The notes beneath the pieces were generated by a model. The model searched no databases and was not told where the DNA came from. It saw only the letters and a program-made list of their open reading frames with translations. Source: Dyella sp. A6 (GTDB taxonomy: Bacteria; Pseudomonadota; Gammaproteobacteria; Xanthomonadales; Rhodanobacteraceae). From it: DNA of 64,000 nucleotides. This document shows positions 41,367 through 51,895 of this stretch, one piece after another. The DNA is taken from positions 3,534,001 to 3,598,000 of the forward strand of contig NZ_CP132911.1 of assembly GCF_036320485.1 (NCBI RefSeq), in the 5' to 3' direction. Made by a program: the position numbers and the translations under genes. Position 1 is the first letter of the stretch. Every line of letters starts with the position of its first letter.

Positions 41367-42700
41367 GCGCCCGTATCCGCACGCGCGGCCACGTCGATCT
41401 GTACCACGCGCGCATAGGCATCCGCGACGCGCTGCGCCGATTCGTCCCATGACAGGCGGGCCAGCTGCGCGCGGCCCTCCTCGACCAGTTGCCGCGCCAG
41501 TACAGGCAGGCGCAGCACGGCCAGGATCTGGTCCGCCAGCTTTTCGTGATCCCAGAAATCGACCTGCAGGCTGTGCCCGAGCACCTCGCGCACGCCGGAC
41601 TGCCGCGACAGCACGACCGGCGTGCCCGCTCGCAACGCCTCAAGCGCCACCAGCCCGAACGGTTCGGACACGCTGGGCATCACCAGCAGACTGGACTGCG
41701 CCAGCAGACGATCGACCGCGCCGGGTGTCAGGAAGCCGCGGAACTCCACGCGACCGGCCAGACCAAGATCGCGGACCTGCTGCTTCAGCGCATCGAGCAT
41801 GTCGCCGCTGCCGCACACCAGGAACCTGGCCGCGGCATCCAGCCGCGCGACCTCGGCCGCCGCACGCAGGAAATGGTCCGGGCCTTTCTGGAACGTGAGC
41901 CGGCCCAGGAACACCACCCAAGGCTGCCGTGTGTCCGGTTCGAACGGAGCCGGCGACGGCAGGTCTTCCGCATCGGGCGCGTTGTAGACCACGCTCACCT
42001 TGTCCGGCTCGATGCCGTAACGCGACACCAGGATGCCGCGTGTGTAATCGCTTACCGCAAACACATGATCGGCGCGCTGGCAGGCTTCCCGCTCGATCGC
42101 CGCAATGCCCGGATGGACCCCTTCGCCACTGCGGTCGTATTCGGTGGAGTGGACATGCAGGAACAACGGACAGCGCAGGCGTTCGGCAGCCGCCATGGCC
42201 GCCGGGAAGGTCATCCAGTCATGCGCGTGGACAAGATCCGCGGACACTTGTCCGGCGATCGCCGTCACGCGTTCGGCAAAATGCGCCACCTCGTCACCGA
42301 GATTGGCGCCATACAAGGCTGACGCGTCGCCCACCGTTTCGTGCCCGCCGCCTGCGGCGGGCGGGTGCGCGGGCAGCGACGCCACCGCATCCGCGGGACG
42401 CGCATACGGTCGCAGCCTTGCCGTCACCCCCAGCAATTGCGATGCACGTGACTTGCGCATCGTGCGCGCACCGTGGTCAAGCAGCCACTGCCGCGCACCG
42501 CTGACCTGCAGACGCGTATCCGCCTGCGACCGTCTGAAACGCGGCAGCACGAACAACACCTCCGCGCCCAGGTCCGTGAGCCCGCGCGCAATTCCCTGGC
42601 TGGCTTTGCCCAGACCACCGACGAAACGGGGCGGGTATTCCCAGCCAAGCATCAGCACGCGCACGGGGTCACTGCGGATCAACACGATCTCCTGAGGCAA
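41363..42700 (-). CDS. Family 4 glycosyltransferase, glycogen-synthase-like
   Basis: The 445-residue GT-B protein has the N-terminal loop RVLMLGWEYPPRFVGGLGKASQGIA typical of bacterial glycogen synthases and GlgM-like enzymes, and the C-terminal nucleotide-sugar region with EPFGLVALEALRAGTPVV. It would extend an alpha-1,4-glucan from ADP- or UDP-glucose or glucose-1-phosphate. It is coupled by a 4-base overlap to the GH57 gene and sits downstream of pgl in the carbohydrate operon. The donor is unknown. Confidence 0.85.
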   Translation of the reverse strand: MPQEIVLIRSDPVRVLMLGWEYPPRFVGGLGKASQGIARGLTDLGAEVLFVLPRFRRSQADTRLQVSGARQWLLDHGARTMRKSRASQLLGVTARLRPYARPADAVASLPAHPPAAGGGHETVGDASALYGANLGDEVAHFAERVTAIAGQVSADLVHAHDWMTFPAAMAAAERLRCPLFLHVHSTEYDRSGEGVHPGIAAIEREACQRADHVFAVSDYTRGILVSRYGIEPDKVSVVYNAPDAEDLPSPAPFEPDTRQPWVVFLGRLTFQKGPDHFLRAAAEVARLDAAARFLVCGSGDMLDALKQQVRDLGLAGRVEFRGFLTPGAVDRLLAQSSLLVMPSVSEPFGLVALEALRAGTPVVLSRQSGVREVLGHSLQVDFWDHEKLADQILAVLRLPVLARQLVEEGRAQLARLSWDESAQRVADAYARVVQIDVAARADTGA

Positions 42701-42809
42701 GGGATTCGATGACAGGCACGTCCGTCAGGGGGAACGACGCGCCAATCACCACGCGGACCATCACTTCCGAACGAACACGACGCTGATGGTGAAACGCCGC
42801 CGCGAGGAA

Positions 42810-43562
42810 TTACGACATCGGCGACAACGATGCGGCGGCCGCACGATCAAGCCACCAGGCGTAGGCATCCGCCACCGGGGCGATGTACTGCATCGGCAAC
42901 TCGTCCGGGCGGTACGGGCCGTGCAGCACACGCGCAAGCACGTCGGCCTTGCCGTCGCCATCGGCCAGCAGCCACACCGCCGCCGCCGCGTTGATCACCG
43001 GCAAGGTCATGGTCAGCCGCCATTCCTGCTGGCTTTCCACGTACTGCGCACACACCGGCTGCTCGCGTTCGCGCAGGCAGGCGCAGCCCGGAAACAGCGA
43101 GGCGGTATGGCCGTTGTCGCCAATGCCCAGCAGCACCAGATCAAGCTGCGGCCACTCGCGCCGGAACACGCTGCGCAGCGTCTGTGTGTAGCCGAGAGCC
43201 GCCTGTGCCGGCTCGTCCTCGCCACGCATGCGATGGACGTTCGCCGGTGGCAACGGCGCCTTCGACAGCAGGGCATCGTGCGCCATGCGGTAGTTGCTGC
43301 GCGCCGTGTCCGGCGGTACACAGCGCTCGTCGCCAAAGAACACATGGATGCGCGACCAGTCGAGCCGATCCCGATAAGGTGATGTCGCTAGCCGCTCGTA
43401 CAGCGGACGTGGCGTCCCGCCACCCGCCAGCGCCACGCTGAACCCGCCTTTCGCGGCCACCGCCGCCTGTGCCCGCGCCACCAGGGCATCGGCCACCGCG
43501 CCGATCATCGCGTCGGCATCGTCGTGCACATGCACGCGGGGTTGCGGGGATATCGAAGTCAT
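42810..43562 (-). CDS. pgl: 6-phosphogluconolactonase
   Basis: The 250-residue protein of the NagB/DevB family has SVALAGGGTPRPLYERL near the start, HVFFGDERCVPPDTARSNYRMA in the middle and LLGIGDNGHTASLFPG, the usual pgl signatures. It hydrolyses 6-phosphogluconolactone, the product of Zwf, to 6-phosphogluconate for Gnd. It lies between the GH15 gene and the GT4 gene on the same strand. Confidence 0.94.
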   Translation of the reverse strand: MTSISPQPRVHVHDDADAMIGAVADALVARAQAAVAAKGGFSVALAGGGTPRPLYERLATSPYRDRLDWSRIHVFFGDERCVPPDTARSNYRMAHDALLSKAPLPPANVHRMRGEDEPAQAALGYTQTLRSVFRREWPQLDLVLLGIGDNGHTASLFPGCACLREREQPVCAQYVESQQEWRLTMTLPVINAAAAVWLLADGDGKADVLARVLHGPYRPDELPMQYIAPVADAYAWWLDRAAAASLSPMS

Positions 43563-43592
43563 GTGTGCGTTCCGTTCGTCCCTGGTCGTTGT

Positions 43593-45911
43593 CTAGGCGT
43601 GCCGGTCCGGTGCCGCCAGCGGCACCAGCTGAAGCACCCAGTCCCTGCCTTCCCAGCCCCGTTCGCCCAGGAAGCGGCGCGTGAACTCCAGTGTGCGCTG
43701 CGCGCCCAGTGATGCCACCTCGAGCCGCACGCCGTGCATGCCGAAGGCCGTGGGCTGGCTGGCGTGTTCGTCCACCTGCTTCCAGCCGTCCCGCCCAAGA
43801 TGCAGCACGAACGGCGACGCGGCTTCGACAAGCAGCGTGCCCTTGCGGTTCACGGTGTGGCAAGGCACCTGATCGCGCCAGTGCGCCACCCCGGGAAGGC
43901 GCGGCCTGGCATAACGGTCGGCCACCGCACGCAGGCATTCCACGGCGTGGCCGCGATGTATCGCCACGACCAGCTTGATCAGCTCCGCGTGCGCCCAGAC
44001 CAGCGGCATGGCACTGCCAGTGGGGCGCCCGGGCAACAGGTTGCGCTCGGGAATCGGCGCCGCGTCCCAGACCTGCTCGGGCAACATGCCACCCTGGCTG
44101 GCCGAGCTGAGCATGGCATCCAGATACGGTCTGGGGTCTTCGCCGGCCAGCAGGGCGTAATGCGCACGCTCGCCGCTCAGCAGCGGCCATGCGCGACCGA
44201 TGCCCGTGCCATCAAAGGAGCGGCCGTCTTCGTGTTCGCCGTAGCCGTCCTGGTTGTAGCGGTGATAGTACGGGCCACCGGGCAGCTCCACCCGCAGCTC
44301 GGCGTCGACCAGCCGCGTGGTGTCGCGGATGCGCGGATCGTCCGGCGCGCGCAGGCCAAGACGGACGAGATAAAGGTATTCGAGGCCAAGCAATTGTCGC
44401 GCCGGAATGTTTTCGCGACCACGGTTGCGCAGCGCCACGTCGCCGCTGTCCGGCGTCTGTCCGGGCGGCACGATGCGCACGTAGTGCCCGCGCGTTCCGT
44501 GCTTGCGGTCGAGCTCGGTATCTCGCGCATAGGTCCAGGATTCGACCCGTGCGTTCCAGTCGTCGGCCAGCGACAGCGCGTAGGTCGCATCGGCCTTGTC
44601 CAGGAAGCCGTGTGCGGCTCCGGCCGTCAGCGCCGCGATGGCGGTGGCCAGGGTGAACGGGTTGATGCCGGCGTTTTCTTCCCAGCGGTCCTGCGCACTG
44701 AGCGGCCCGTTGCGTACCACGAAACGCAGTGCCCGGCGCACCATCACGGTGGCCTCGGGACGCAGGTCGCCCAGCTGGTCGAGTTCGTCGAGGCGCGCGG
44801 CCAGCAGCACCGGCAAGGCCGCCTCGTCGAGCTGGATGCCGGCCCAATAGGGGCGGCCATCGGCGTAGAAATTCTGCAGCCAGTGCCCGTCCGGTTGCTG
44901 GGTGGCGATCAAGTAGGCGAGCATGGCGCGCGCCTCGTCATGATGCGCGCAGGCCAGCATGGCAAAACCGGATTCCACCGCATCGCGCGGCCAGACCAGG
45001 TGATAGCCGCCGGGATCGTCGCGCGTATCGCCCCAGGGCACGCTGAGGCTGGCCACCATGGCGCCGGGGAAGTCGCGGTCGTTGTGGGTCTTCAGCACCA
45101 TGGCCGCACGCCGCACCGCCTGCTGCAATGCCGGATCGATGCCTTCGCACTGCAGATGTCCGGCCCATGTCTTCCAGCCTGCCACGAACTGCTCGCGCGC
45201 AGCCTCGAAACCGCAGGCCAACGACGACAGCGCCAGCGTGCGCGCACCCTCCACAGTGTCCGCGAAGCCGAGTCCGAGTACGCCTTCGTTGTCGGCCAGT
45301 TCGCCCATCAAGGCCACGTTGCCGTTCGGCGCGCTGTCGTAATGCCAGGTCATCGCGCCGTTGTGTTCGAAATCCTGCCAGCCGTCGGATGTCCCGACAT
45401 AGCCGGCGCTGGCCCGGCTGAAACCCCCGTCGGCGGCCAGCAGCAACGCGGCGCCGGGCTTCACCGCCGCCAGGCCGTGCGGCTGGACCTCGGCGGTGTT
45501 GTCGTGCCCCGATCCGTCCAGGTGCGGCGCCAGCAAGGCGTACAGCCGCAAACCCTTGCCTTCTAGCCGGTAACGCACCAGCACGACGTCGCGATGGGGA
45601 TCGGCCAGCACTTCCAGCTCGAGGCGATAGCGCTCGTGCCGATGCACCACCTTGGGCAAGGGCACATCGGGTGCCGGGGTGCTGAGTTCGTACTGCTGTT
45701 CGCGCTTCACCTCGGACCAGAAATCGTCGCCCGCGACAATGAAGCCGAGGTCGCGGATCTGCGGCGTGCTGCAGGACGGCCAGTACACCTCGTCGAGGAC
45801 GCCGTAGCCCAGGGTGTACCAGACCCGCCCCGGGCCGAGCGCGGTACCGACGACGTCCTTGTCGCTGCTCGACCAGGTCGGTGCGAGTCCGGGCCACCCC
45901 GGCGCGTTCAC
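43593..45911 (-). CDS. Glycoside hydrolase family 15 (glucoamylase/trehalase-like)
   Basis: Translation from the GTG at 45911 (VNAPGWPGLAPTW), whose GTGA overlaps the zwf stop, gives 772 residues; the ATG at 46067 would lie inside zwf and add a low-quality Arg-rich head. An N-terminal beta-sandwich domain (about 1-270) is followed by an (alpha/alpha)6 barrel with GYHLVWPRDAVESGF and the catalytic GMLPEQVWD segment. GH15 enzymes release glucose from alpha-glucans or trehalose. It is probably cytoplasmic, since no signal peptide is seen, fitting use of an internal glucan. Confidence 0.9.
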   Translation of the reverse strand: MNAPGWPGLAPTWSSSDKDVVGTALGPGRVWYTLGYGVLDEVYWPSCSTPQIRDLGFIVAGDDFWSEVKREQQYELSTPAPDVPLPKVVHRHERYRLELEVLADPHRDVVLVRYRLEGKGLRLYALLAPHLDGSGHDNTAEVQPHGLAAVKPGAALLLAADGGFSRASAGYVGTSDGWQDFEHNGAMTWHYDSAPNGNVALMGELADNEGVLGLGFADTVEGARTLALSSLACGFEAAREQFVAGWKTWAGHLQCEGIDPALQQAVRRAAMVLKTHNDRDFPGAMVASLSVPWGDTRDDPGGYHLVWPRDAVESGFAMLACAHHDEARAMLAYLIATQQPDGHWLQNFYADGRPYWAGIQLDEAALPVLLAARLDELDQLGDLRPEATVMVRRALRFVVRNGPLSAQDRWEENAGINPFTLATAIAALTAGAAHGFLDKADATYALSLADDWNARVESWTYARDTELDRKHGTRGHYVRIVPPGQTPDSGDVALRNRGRENIPARQLLGLEYLYLVRLGLRAPDDPRIRDTTRLVDAELRVELPGGPYYHRYNQDGYGEHEDGRSFDGTGIGRAWPLLSGERAHYALLAGEDPRPYLDAMLSSASQGGMLPEQVWDAAPIPERNLLPGRPTGSAMPLVWAHAELIKLVVAIHRGHAVECLRAVADRYARPRLPGVAHWRDQVPCHTVNRKGTLLVEAASPFVLHLGRDGWKQVDEHASQPTAFGMHGVRLEVASLGAQRTLEFTRRFLGERGWEGRDWVLQLVPLAAPDRHA

Positions 45912-47353
45912 GCGACGTCCCCATCGACCAGGCTGACCGAGCGCCAATGCTGGCCACGGTCGAGCAGCCGCTTCTGCGTGGACGGCCCCTCGGAGCCGGA
46001 CGCATAGAAATCGGGCGAGCCTTCCTGCCAGTGGCGCAGCACCGGTTCGAGCAGGCGCCAAGCCCATTCCACTTCATCGAAGCGCAGGAAGTGCGAGCGG
46101 TCGCCCTCGATCGCATCCATCAACAGCTGCTCGTAGGCGGAAAACTCGTTCTCGCCCGCCTGCACATAGGGCGCGCTAAGGGTGACCTGATGTCCGTCCA
46201 GCTCCAGACCGGGCAACTTGGCGTTGGCCAGCAGGTGCATGCCCTGCTCCGGCTTCATGCGGAACACCATCCAGTTGTTCTGCGCCTTCACGCCACCGGG
46301 CAGCGCGCCCGGCACGTCGTGGAACTGCACCGCGATCTCCGAGCAGTTGCTGGCCAGCCGCTTGCCGCTGCGCAGGTAGAACGGCACGCCCTGCCAGCGC
46401 CAGTTGTCGATCTCCAGCCGCAGCGCGGCGAAGGTCTCGGTATTCGAACCGCGCGGCACGCCGGGTTCGCGCCGATAGGCCGGCACCTTCTTGCCGTCCA
46501 CCGTACCGGCACGGTACTGCCCGCGCACGGCATGTTCGTCGACGTTGCGCGCCGTGATCGGCCGCACCGAACGCAGCACCTCCACCTTGTGGTCGCGCAG
46601 CACATCGGCATCCCAGCAGGAAGGCGGTTCGATCGCCGTCAGGCTGAACAGCTGCATCAGGTGGTTCTGCAGCATGTCGCGCAGCGCACCCGCATGGTCG
46701 TAGTACCCGGCGCGCTTCTCCACGCCCAGCGTTTCGGCGTAGGTGATCTGCACCTGCGCGATGTGGCGGCTGTTCCACACCGGCTCCAGGAAGCGGTTGG
46801 CGAAACGGAACACCATCAGGTTCTGGGTGGCTTCCTTGCCCAGGAAGTGGTCGATGCGCAGGATCTGCGATTCATCCCAGTGCTGGTGCATCTGCGCGCG
46901 CAGTTTCTCCGCCGAGGCGAGGTCGGTGCCAAACGGCTTTTCCACCACCAGCCGGCGCCAGCCACCGCGCGGCGCGACATTAAAGCCGGCTTCGCCCAGC
47001 GCTTGCGAGGCGGTGCCGAACAGCGGCGGCGGCAAGGCCATGTAGAACAGCGTGGCGGGCGTCAGCTTGTGCTTGATGCGCTCGAGATCGGCGGGATCGA
47101 GCCGGCCACCCACGTAGTCCAGCTGCTTGCGGAAGCTGTTCCAGTTGCGCGCGCTGAAGTCCGGCGCGAAGGCCTTGAGCGCATCGTGGATATGCTTCTC
47201 GAAATGCGCGCGGGTCCAATCGTCCATCGCGTAGCCGAGAATGCGCAGGCCCGGCGTGAGACCGAGCCGGTGCAGCCGGTACAACGCGGGCATCAGCAGC
47301 CGCTGGGTGAGATCGCCGGTGGCGCCGAGAATGACCAGGGTGGTGTCGCTCAT
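45908..47353 (-). CDS. zwf: Glucose-6-phosphate 1-dehydrogenase
   Basis: The start at 47353 (MSDTTLVILGATGDLTQRLL) matches the family; the ATG at 47404 lacks conservation. The 481-residue enzyme has the NADP-binding GATGDLTQR and the substrate motif RIDHFLGKEATQNL. It oxidises glucose-6-phosphate to 6-phosphogluconolactone, entering the oxidative pentose phosphate or Entner-Doudoroff pathway. It is upstream of and overlaps the GH15 gene by four bases. Confidence 0.97.
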   Translation of the reverse strand: MSDTTLVILGATGDLTQRLLMPALYRLHRLGLTPGLRILGYAMDDWTRAHFEKHIHDALKAFAPDFSARNWNSFRKQLDYVGGRLDPADLERIKHKLTPATLFYMALPPPLFGTASQALGEAGFNVAPRGGWRRLVVEKPFGTDLASAEKLRAQMHQHWDESQILRIDHFLGKEATQNLMVFRFANRFLEPVWNSRHIAQVQITYAETLGVEKRAGYYDHAGALRDMLQNHLMQLFSLTAIEPPSCWDADVLRDHKVEVLRSVRPITARNVDEHAVRGQYRAGTVDGKKVPAYRREPGVPRGSNTETFAALRLEIDNWRWQGVPFYLRSGKRLASNCSEIAVQFHDVPGALPGGVKAQNNWMVFRMKPEQGMHLLANAKLPGLELDGHQVTLSAPYVQAGENEFSAYEQLLMDAIEGDRSHFLRFDEVEWAWRLLEPVLRHWQEGSPDFYASGSEGPSTQKRLLDRGQHWRSVSLVDGDVA

Positions 47354-47414
47354 GACTGCTGCCTTCTCCTTTTTCGATGTCTCCACACGAACCGCGCCAG
47401 GCACACCCGGTCGC

Positions 47415-47447
47415 GGCCGCCGCTAGCCCGGGCCAGGACAGCGGCGG
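47415..47447 (-). terminator. Hairpin between gnd and zwf
   Basis: GCCGCCGCT (47415-47423) is complementary to AGCGGCGGC (47439-47447) with a 15-base loop, just past the gnd stop on the minus strand. It could attenuate transcription between the two halves of the operon. No T tract follows. Confidence 0.4.
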
Positions 47448-47466
47448 CGCGAGCGCGACGTGACGC

Positions 47467-48522
47467 TTAAGCCTTGTCGTCGGCCGCCTTCTCGTCGTGT
47501 CCGCCGAACGCGTGGCGCATTGCAGACATGACCTTGTCGGCGAACTCATCGTTCCCGCGCGAGGCAAATCGGCCGAACAGCGCCGAGGTCAGTACCGGCG
47601 CGGGCACGCCTTCCTCGATCGCGGCCAGCGCGGTCCAGCGCCCTTCGCCGGAGTCGGAAACGCGACCGGCGTAATGCGCCAGGGTGGCGTCGCGATTCAT
47701 CTCGATGGCGGTCAGGTCGAGCAGCCACGAACCGATCACGCTGCCGCGCCGCCACACTTCCACCACGTCGCCCAGCGGGAAGTCGTACTGGTAGCGGTCG
47801 GGATGCTCCAGCGGCGTGGTTTCGGCGTCGACTTCCTGCTGCTGCCGTCCCACGTTGGCGTGATGCAGGATGTTGAGGCCCTCCGCATAGGCCGCCATCA
47901 GGCCGTATTCGATGCCGTTGTGGACCATCTTCACGAAGTGGCCGGCACCGTTCGGACCGCAATACAGGTAACCCTGCTCGGCCGGCGAAGGTGTGCCCTC
48001 GCGACCGGGCGAGCGCGGCGCGGTGGCCACGCCCGGCGCCAGCGCGGCGAAGGCGGGTTCGAGGTGCCGATAGGCCTCTTCGGGCCCGCCGATCATCTGG
48101 CAGTAGCCACGCTCGCGGCCCCACACGCCGCCGCTGACACCGACGTCGACGTACATGATCTTCTTGCCGGCCAGTGCCTTGGCGCGGCGCAGATCCTCGA
48201 CGTAGTGCGAGTTGCCGCCGTCGATCACCATGTCGCCGGCGCCGAGCAGCGGCACCAGGCCATCGAGCACCTTGTCCACCACCGCGGTGGGCAGCATCAG
48301 CCACACCGCGCGCGGACCTTTCAGCATGCCCACCATCGCCTGCAGCGAGTCGGCGGCCTGCGCACCGGTCGCGGCGGCCGCCGCGCGTGCCTCGGGGTTG
48401 GTATCGAACACCACGCACTCGACCCCGGCGTCCTGCATCCGGTGCACCATGTTGAGCCCCATCCGGCCGAGGCCGACAAAACCCAGCTGCAAGGTGACTT
48501 CCGTTCCTTTTGCCGCACTCAT
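47467..48522 (-). CDS. gnd: 6-phosphogluconate dehydrogenase, decarboxylating (short GndA type)
   Basis: The start at 48522 overlaps the stop of the pgi-ROK gene and removes a spurious Arg-rich head. The 351-residue protein has the nucleotide-binding [22 protein letters not shown], and [13 protein letters not shown] motifs. Its length is that of the short, often NAD-preferring Gnd class rather than the 470-residue E. coli type. It oxidises and decarboxylates 6-phosphogluconate to ribulose-5-phosphate. Confidence 0.93.
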   Translation of the reverse strand: MSAAKGTEVTLQLGFVGLGRMGLNMVHRMQDAGVECVVFDTNPEARAAAAATGAQAADSLQAMVGMLKGPRAVWLMLPTAVVDKVLDGLVPLLGAGDMVIDGGNSHYVEDLRRAKALAGKKIMYVDVGVSGGVWGRERGYCQMIGGPEEAYRHLEPAFAALAPGVATAPRSPGREGTPSPAEQGYLYCGPNGAGHFVKMVHNGIEYGLMAAYAEGLNILHHANVGRQQQEVDAETTPLEHPDRYQYDFPLGDVVEVWRRGSVIGSWLLDLTAIEMNRDATLAHYAGRVSDSGEGRWTALAAIEEGVPAPVLTSALFGRFASRGNDEFADKVMSAMRHAFGGHDEKAADDKA

Positions 48523-50825
48523 GCTTCGTTCTCCCAAAGCCGGAAGCCACCCGCGAACGCATTGGCGTTGTCGCCACGGCGCACGCCGTCGGGCAGCTTG
48601 TCGAGATGATCCACGTTGCCGCCGCCGAGCACGACATAGTCGGGCTCCAGCGCGGCACGCAAGGTCGCGATTTCCTCGAGCACGTTCGCCTGCCACTTCT
48701 TCTTGCCGTGGCGCTGGCGTGCCTTCTCGCTGACGTAGTGCTCGTAGGTGTGCTTCTTGTAGGGCAGGTGCGCAAGCTCCATCGGTTCGAGCCTGCCGTC
48801 GGCGATCATCGCCGAGCCCAGCCCGGTACCCAGCCCGAGGAACAGCATGCGACCGCCCGCGTAGCTGCCCAGAGCCTGCATCGCGGCATCATTGACCAGC
48901 TTCACCGGGCAGCCGAAGGCCTTGCCGAAATCGAAACCGGCCCAGCCCTTGCCGAGGTTGAACGGTTCGCTGGCAACGCGCCCGTGCACCACCGGCGCAG
49001 GGAAGCCGATGCTCACCACGTCGTATTTCCAGCCGCGCAGACGCTTGCGCAAGGCAGCCATCATCAGCGCCGGGGTCATCTCGGGGCCGGACTCGATCTT
49101 CACTTCCTGCCGCCGGCCGGTGAGCATGGCCTTGACGTGGGTGCCCCCCACGTCGAGCACCAGCACGCGGCGGCGACTCGGCACCGGAGCCTCGCCCGCC
49201 CTGCGGCGCGCACGCCGATACCAGCGGATGGCCGCGTTGGTGGACGCGTCGTGCGACAGCGGCTTGCGCGGCGACTCGATTTCATCGGCCACGCGCAGCG
49301 CCAGCTGCTTGCCCAGCTCGACACCCCACTGGTCGAACGGATTGATGTCCCAGATCGCCGCCTGGGTGAACACGCTGTGCTCGTACAGCGCCACCAGCGC
49401 ACCCAGCGCGGCGGGCGTGAGCTGCTCGGCCAGCAGCAGGCTCGACGGACGATTTCCGTCGAAGACCTTGTGCGGCACCAGCTTGGCCGGCACGCCCTCG
49501 GCGCGTACCTGTTTCGCGGTCTTGCCCATCGCCAGCGCCTCGGCCTGGGCGATGACATTGGCCAGCAGCAGGTCATGATGGCGACCGAGCGGATTCAGCG
49601 TCTCGCCGAAGGCGATGAAGTCGCAGGGAATCAGGTGGGTACCCTGGTGGATAAGCTGGTAGAACGAGTGCTGCCCGTTGGTGCCCGGCTCGCCCCAGAA
49701 CACCGGCCCGGTGGCGTAGTCCACCGTCTTGCCTTCCAGCGTCACGTGCTTGCCGTTGGACTCCATGGTGAGCTGCTGCAGGTACGCTGGGAAGCGCTTG
49801 AGATACTGCTCGTAGGGCAGTACGGCGACCGTGGCGGCATCGAAGAAGTCCGCGTACCACACGGTCAGAAGACCCATGATGGCCGGCAGGTTGCGTTCCA
49901 GCGGGGTGGTGCGGAAATGCGTGTCCATCGCATGGAAACCGGCCAGCATTTCGCGGAAGCCGTCGGCACCGATCGCGATCATGGTGGACAGGCCGATGGC
50001 GGAATCCATCGAGTAGCGTCCGCCCACCCAGTCCCAGAAGCCGTACATCTGCTCGGTGGGAATGCCGAATGCGTTGACCGCCTTCTCGTTGGTGGACAGC
50101 GCCAGGAAGTGACGACCCACTGCGGCCTTCGCATCCTTGCCCGCACTGGCCAGCAGCCAGTCGCGCGCGGTGTGCGCGTTGGTCATCGTCTCCAGCGTGG
50201 TGAAGGTCTTGGAAGCGACGATGAACAGCGTCTCGTCGGGCCGCAGGCCGTGCACGGCTTCGGCGAAATCGGTGCCATCGACATTCGAGACGAAGCGCAG
50301 CTGCAAGCCGCGGTCGCTGTAGTGGCGCAGCGCCTCGTAGGCCATCACCGGGCCGAGGTCGGAGCCGCCGATGCCGATGTTGACGATGTTACGGATCGGC
50401 CGGCCGCTGTAGCCCTTCCATTCGCCGGCGCGGATCGATTCGGCACAGGTGGCCATGCGCTGCAGCGTTTCCTGCACTTCCGGCACCACGTTCACGCCGT
50501 CGACCAGGATCACGCTGTCGGCCGGCGCGCGCAGCGCCACGTGCAGGGCGGCGCGGTGCTCGGTGGCGTTGATCTTCTCGCCCGCGAACATCGCGTTGCG
50601 CTTCGCTTCCAGCCCGCGTTCGCGGGCCAGCGCGAACAGCCGCTTCATGGTCTCTTCGGTGATGCGGTGCTTGGAGTAGTCCAGCCGCCAGCCGGCGGCT
50701 TCCTGGGTGAAACGCTCGGCGCGCGCTTCGTCCCTGGCGAACAGATCGCGCAAGTGAAGCTTCTGCACCGATTTGTAATGCGCCTCCAGCGCTTTCCAGG
50801 ACCGACTCTCGCGCAGCGCGCTCAT
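48519..50825 (-). CDS. pgi: Fusion of glucose-6-phosphate isomerase with a ROK-family sugar kinase
   Basis: One uninterrupted 768-codon frame. Residues 1 to about 545 are a complete phosphoglucose isomerase, with [31 protein letters not shown] and the terminal [14 protein letters not shown]; its C-terminus reads [15 protein letters not shown]. After a short basic linker, residues about 555-768 are a ROK-family kinase: [17 protein letters not shown] phosphate loop, [30 protein letters not shown] and [16 protein letters not shown]. The kinase part resembles glucokinase/polyphosphate glucokinase. Glucose could thus be phosphorylated and isomerised by one polypeptide. It is coupled by overlaps to tal and gnd. 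Confidence 0.92.
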   Translation of the reverse strand: MSALRESRSWKALEAHYKSVQKLHLRDLFARDEARAERFTQEAAGWRLDYSKHRITEETMKRLFALARERGLEAKRNAMFAGEKINATEHRAALHVALRAPADSVILVDGVNVVPEVQETLQRMATCAESIRAGEWKGYSGRPIRNIVNIGIGGSDLGPVMAYEALRHYSDRGLQLRFVSNVDGTDFAEAVHGLRPDETLFIVASKTFTTLETMTNAHTARDWLLASAGKDAKAAVGRHFLALSTNEKAVNAFGIPTEQMYGFWDWVGGRYSMDSAIGLSTMIAIGADGFREMLAGFHAMDTHFRTTPLERNLPAIMGLLTVWYADFFDAATVAVLPYEQYLKRFPAYLQQLTMESNGKHVTLEGKTVDYATGPVFWGEPGTNGQHSFYQLIHQGTHLIPCDFIAFGETLNPLGRHHDLLLANVIAQAEALAMGKTAKQVRAEGVPAKLVPHKVFDGNRPSSLLLAEQLTPAALGALVALYEHSVFTQAAIWDINPFDQWGVELGKQLALRVADEIESPRKPLSHDASTNAAIRWYRRARRRAGEAPVPSRRRVLVLDVGGTHVKAMLTGRRQEVKIESGPEMTPALMMAALRKRLRGWKYDVVSIGFPAPVVHGRVASEPFNLGKGWAGFDFGKAFGCPVKLVNDAAMQALGSYAGGRMLFLGLGTGLGSAMIADGRLEPMELAHLPYKKHTYEHYVSEKARQRHGKKKWQANVLEEIATLRAALEPDYVVLGGGNVDHLDKLPDGVRRGDNANAFAGGFRLWENEA

Positions 50826-51895
50826 GCGGCCTTCTCCATGCGCTGGCGGATCGCGTCGAGCAGGTCGTTCCAGGATTTGACGAACGAGGCGGCGCCTTCG
50901 TCCTGCAGCGCCTCGGCCAGTTCGTCGACACGCAGGCCACGCTCGGCGAAGCGGTTCTGTACCGCGCGGGCCGCGCTGTCGTCGGCGCTCATGCCGTCAC
51001 CCGGCTTGCCGTGGTCGGCGGTCGCGAGCAGGGTCTTTTCGGGCAGCGTGTTGACCGTCAGCGGCGCCACCAGGTTGTCGACATAGAGCGTGTCGCTGGC
51101 GTTCGGGTCCTTGGTGCCGGTGCTGGCCCAGAGCAGGCGCTGCGGACGGGCGCCGGCATTCATCAAGCGCTGCATGCGCGGCGATTCCAGCACGGCGCGA
51201 TAGCTGGCGTAGACACTGCCGGCAACGGCCAGGCCCAGCTCGTTGTGCATTTCCTCGGGGACCGCCTTGGCCACCTTCACGTCCCAGCGGCTGATGAACA
51301 CGGACGCCACCGACGCCACGTCCAGCGACAGGCCTTCCGCCAGGCGCCGCTCGAGTCCCTTGATGTAGGCCTCGGCCACGGCCCGGTACTGCTTGGCCGA
51401 GAACAGCAGCGTGACGTTGATCGGCACGCCGCGATAGATCAGCTCCTCGATCGCCGCCGCGCCGGCGGTGGTGCCCGGCACCTTGATGTAGAGGTTGTCG
51501 ATGCCGGCACGCTGGTGCAATGCCAGTGCCTGCTCGATGGTGTGCGCGGTGTCGTCGGCGAGCAGCGGCGAGACTTCCAGCGAGACCCAGCCGTCCACGC
51601 CACTGGTGCGTGCGTGCACCGGCTCGAAGACTTTCGCCGCCTGGCGCAGGTCGTCGATGGCCAGGCCGAAGAACACCGCCTCGGGGTCGGTGCTGCCGTC
51701 GGCGCGGATCGCCTCGTCGTAGTCACTGCCGCCCTTGATCGCGTTCTCGAAGATGGTCGGGTTGGACGTCAGGCCGGTCACCGCGCATTCCTCGCGGTAT
51801 TTCTCCAGCGTGCCGGCGCGGAGCATGCCGCGCGTGATGTTGTCCAGCCAGAGGCTCTGGCCGAGCCCGTTGAAGATGCGGGCCATGTCTTGCAT
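50822..51895 (-). CDS. tal: Transaldolase
   Basis: The 357-residue protein has the transaldolase N-terminal [12 protein letters not shown] and [13 protein letters not shown], and the Schiff-base Lys in [12 protein letters not shown], and belongs to the longer actinobacterial/cyanobacterial-like class sometimes found fused to Pgi. It transfers dihydroxyacetone units in the non-oxidative pentose phosphate pathway. It is the first gene of the minus-strand carbohydrate operon; its stop overlaps the start of the pgi-ROK gene. Confidence 0.95.
   Translation of the reverse strand: MQDMARIFNGLGQSLWLDNITRGMLRAGTLEKYREECAVTGLTSNPTIFENAIKGGSDYDEAIRADGSTDPEAVFFGLAIDDLRQAAKVFEPVHARTSGVDGWVSLEVSPLLADDTAHTIEQALALHQRAGIDNLYIKVPGTTAGAAAIEELIYRGVPINVTLLFSAKQYRAVAEAYIKGLERRLAEGLSLDVASVASVFISRWDVKVAKAVPEEMHNELGLAVAGSVYASYRAVLESPRMQRLMNAGARPQRLLWASTGTKDPNASDTLYVDNLVAPLTVNTLPEKTLLATADHGKPGDGMSADDSAARAVQNRFAERGLRVDELAEALQDEGAASFVKSWNDLLDAIRQRMEKAA

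Noticed and set aside
43593..46067. Longer GH15 protein starting at the ATG at 46067
   Set aside because: The extra 52 codons lie inside zwf and give an Arg/Ala-rich non-conserved head; the GTG at 45911 overlaps the zwf stop in the same style as other junctions of the operon.
48510..51086. 858-codon open frame on the plus strand opposite pgi-ROK and tal
   Set aside because: It is antisense to two genes with clear motifs; long open antisense frames are expected in GC-rich codon usage, and its translation is rich in Gln, His and Arg with no domain.
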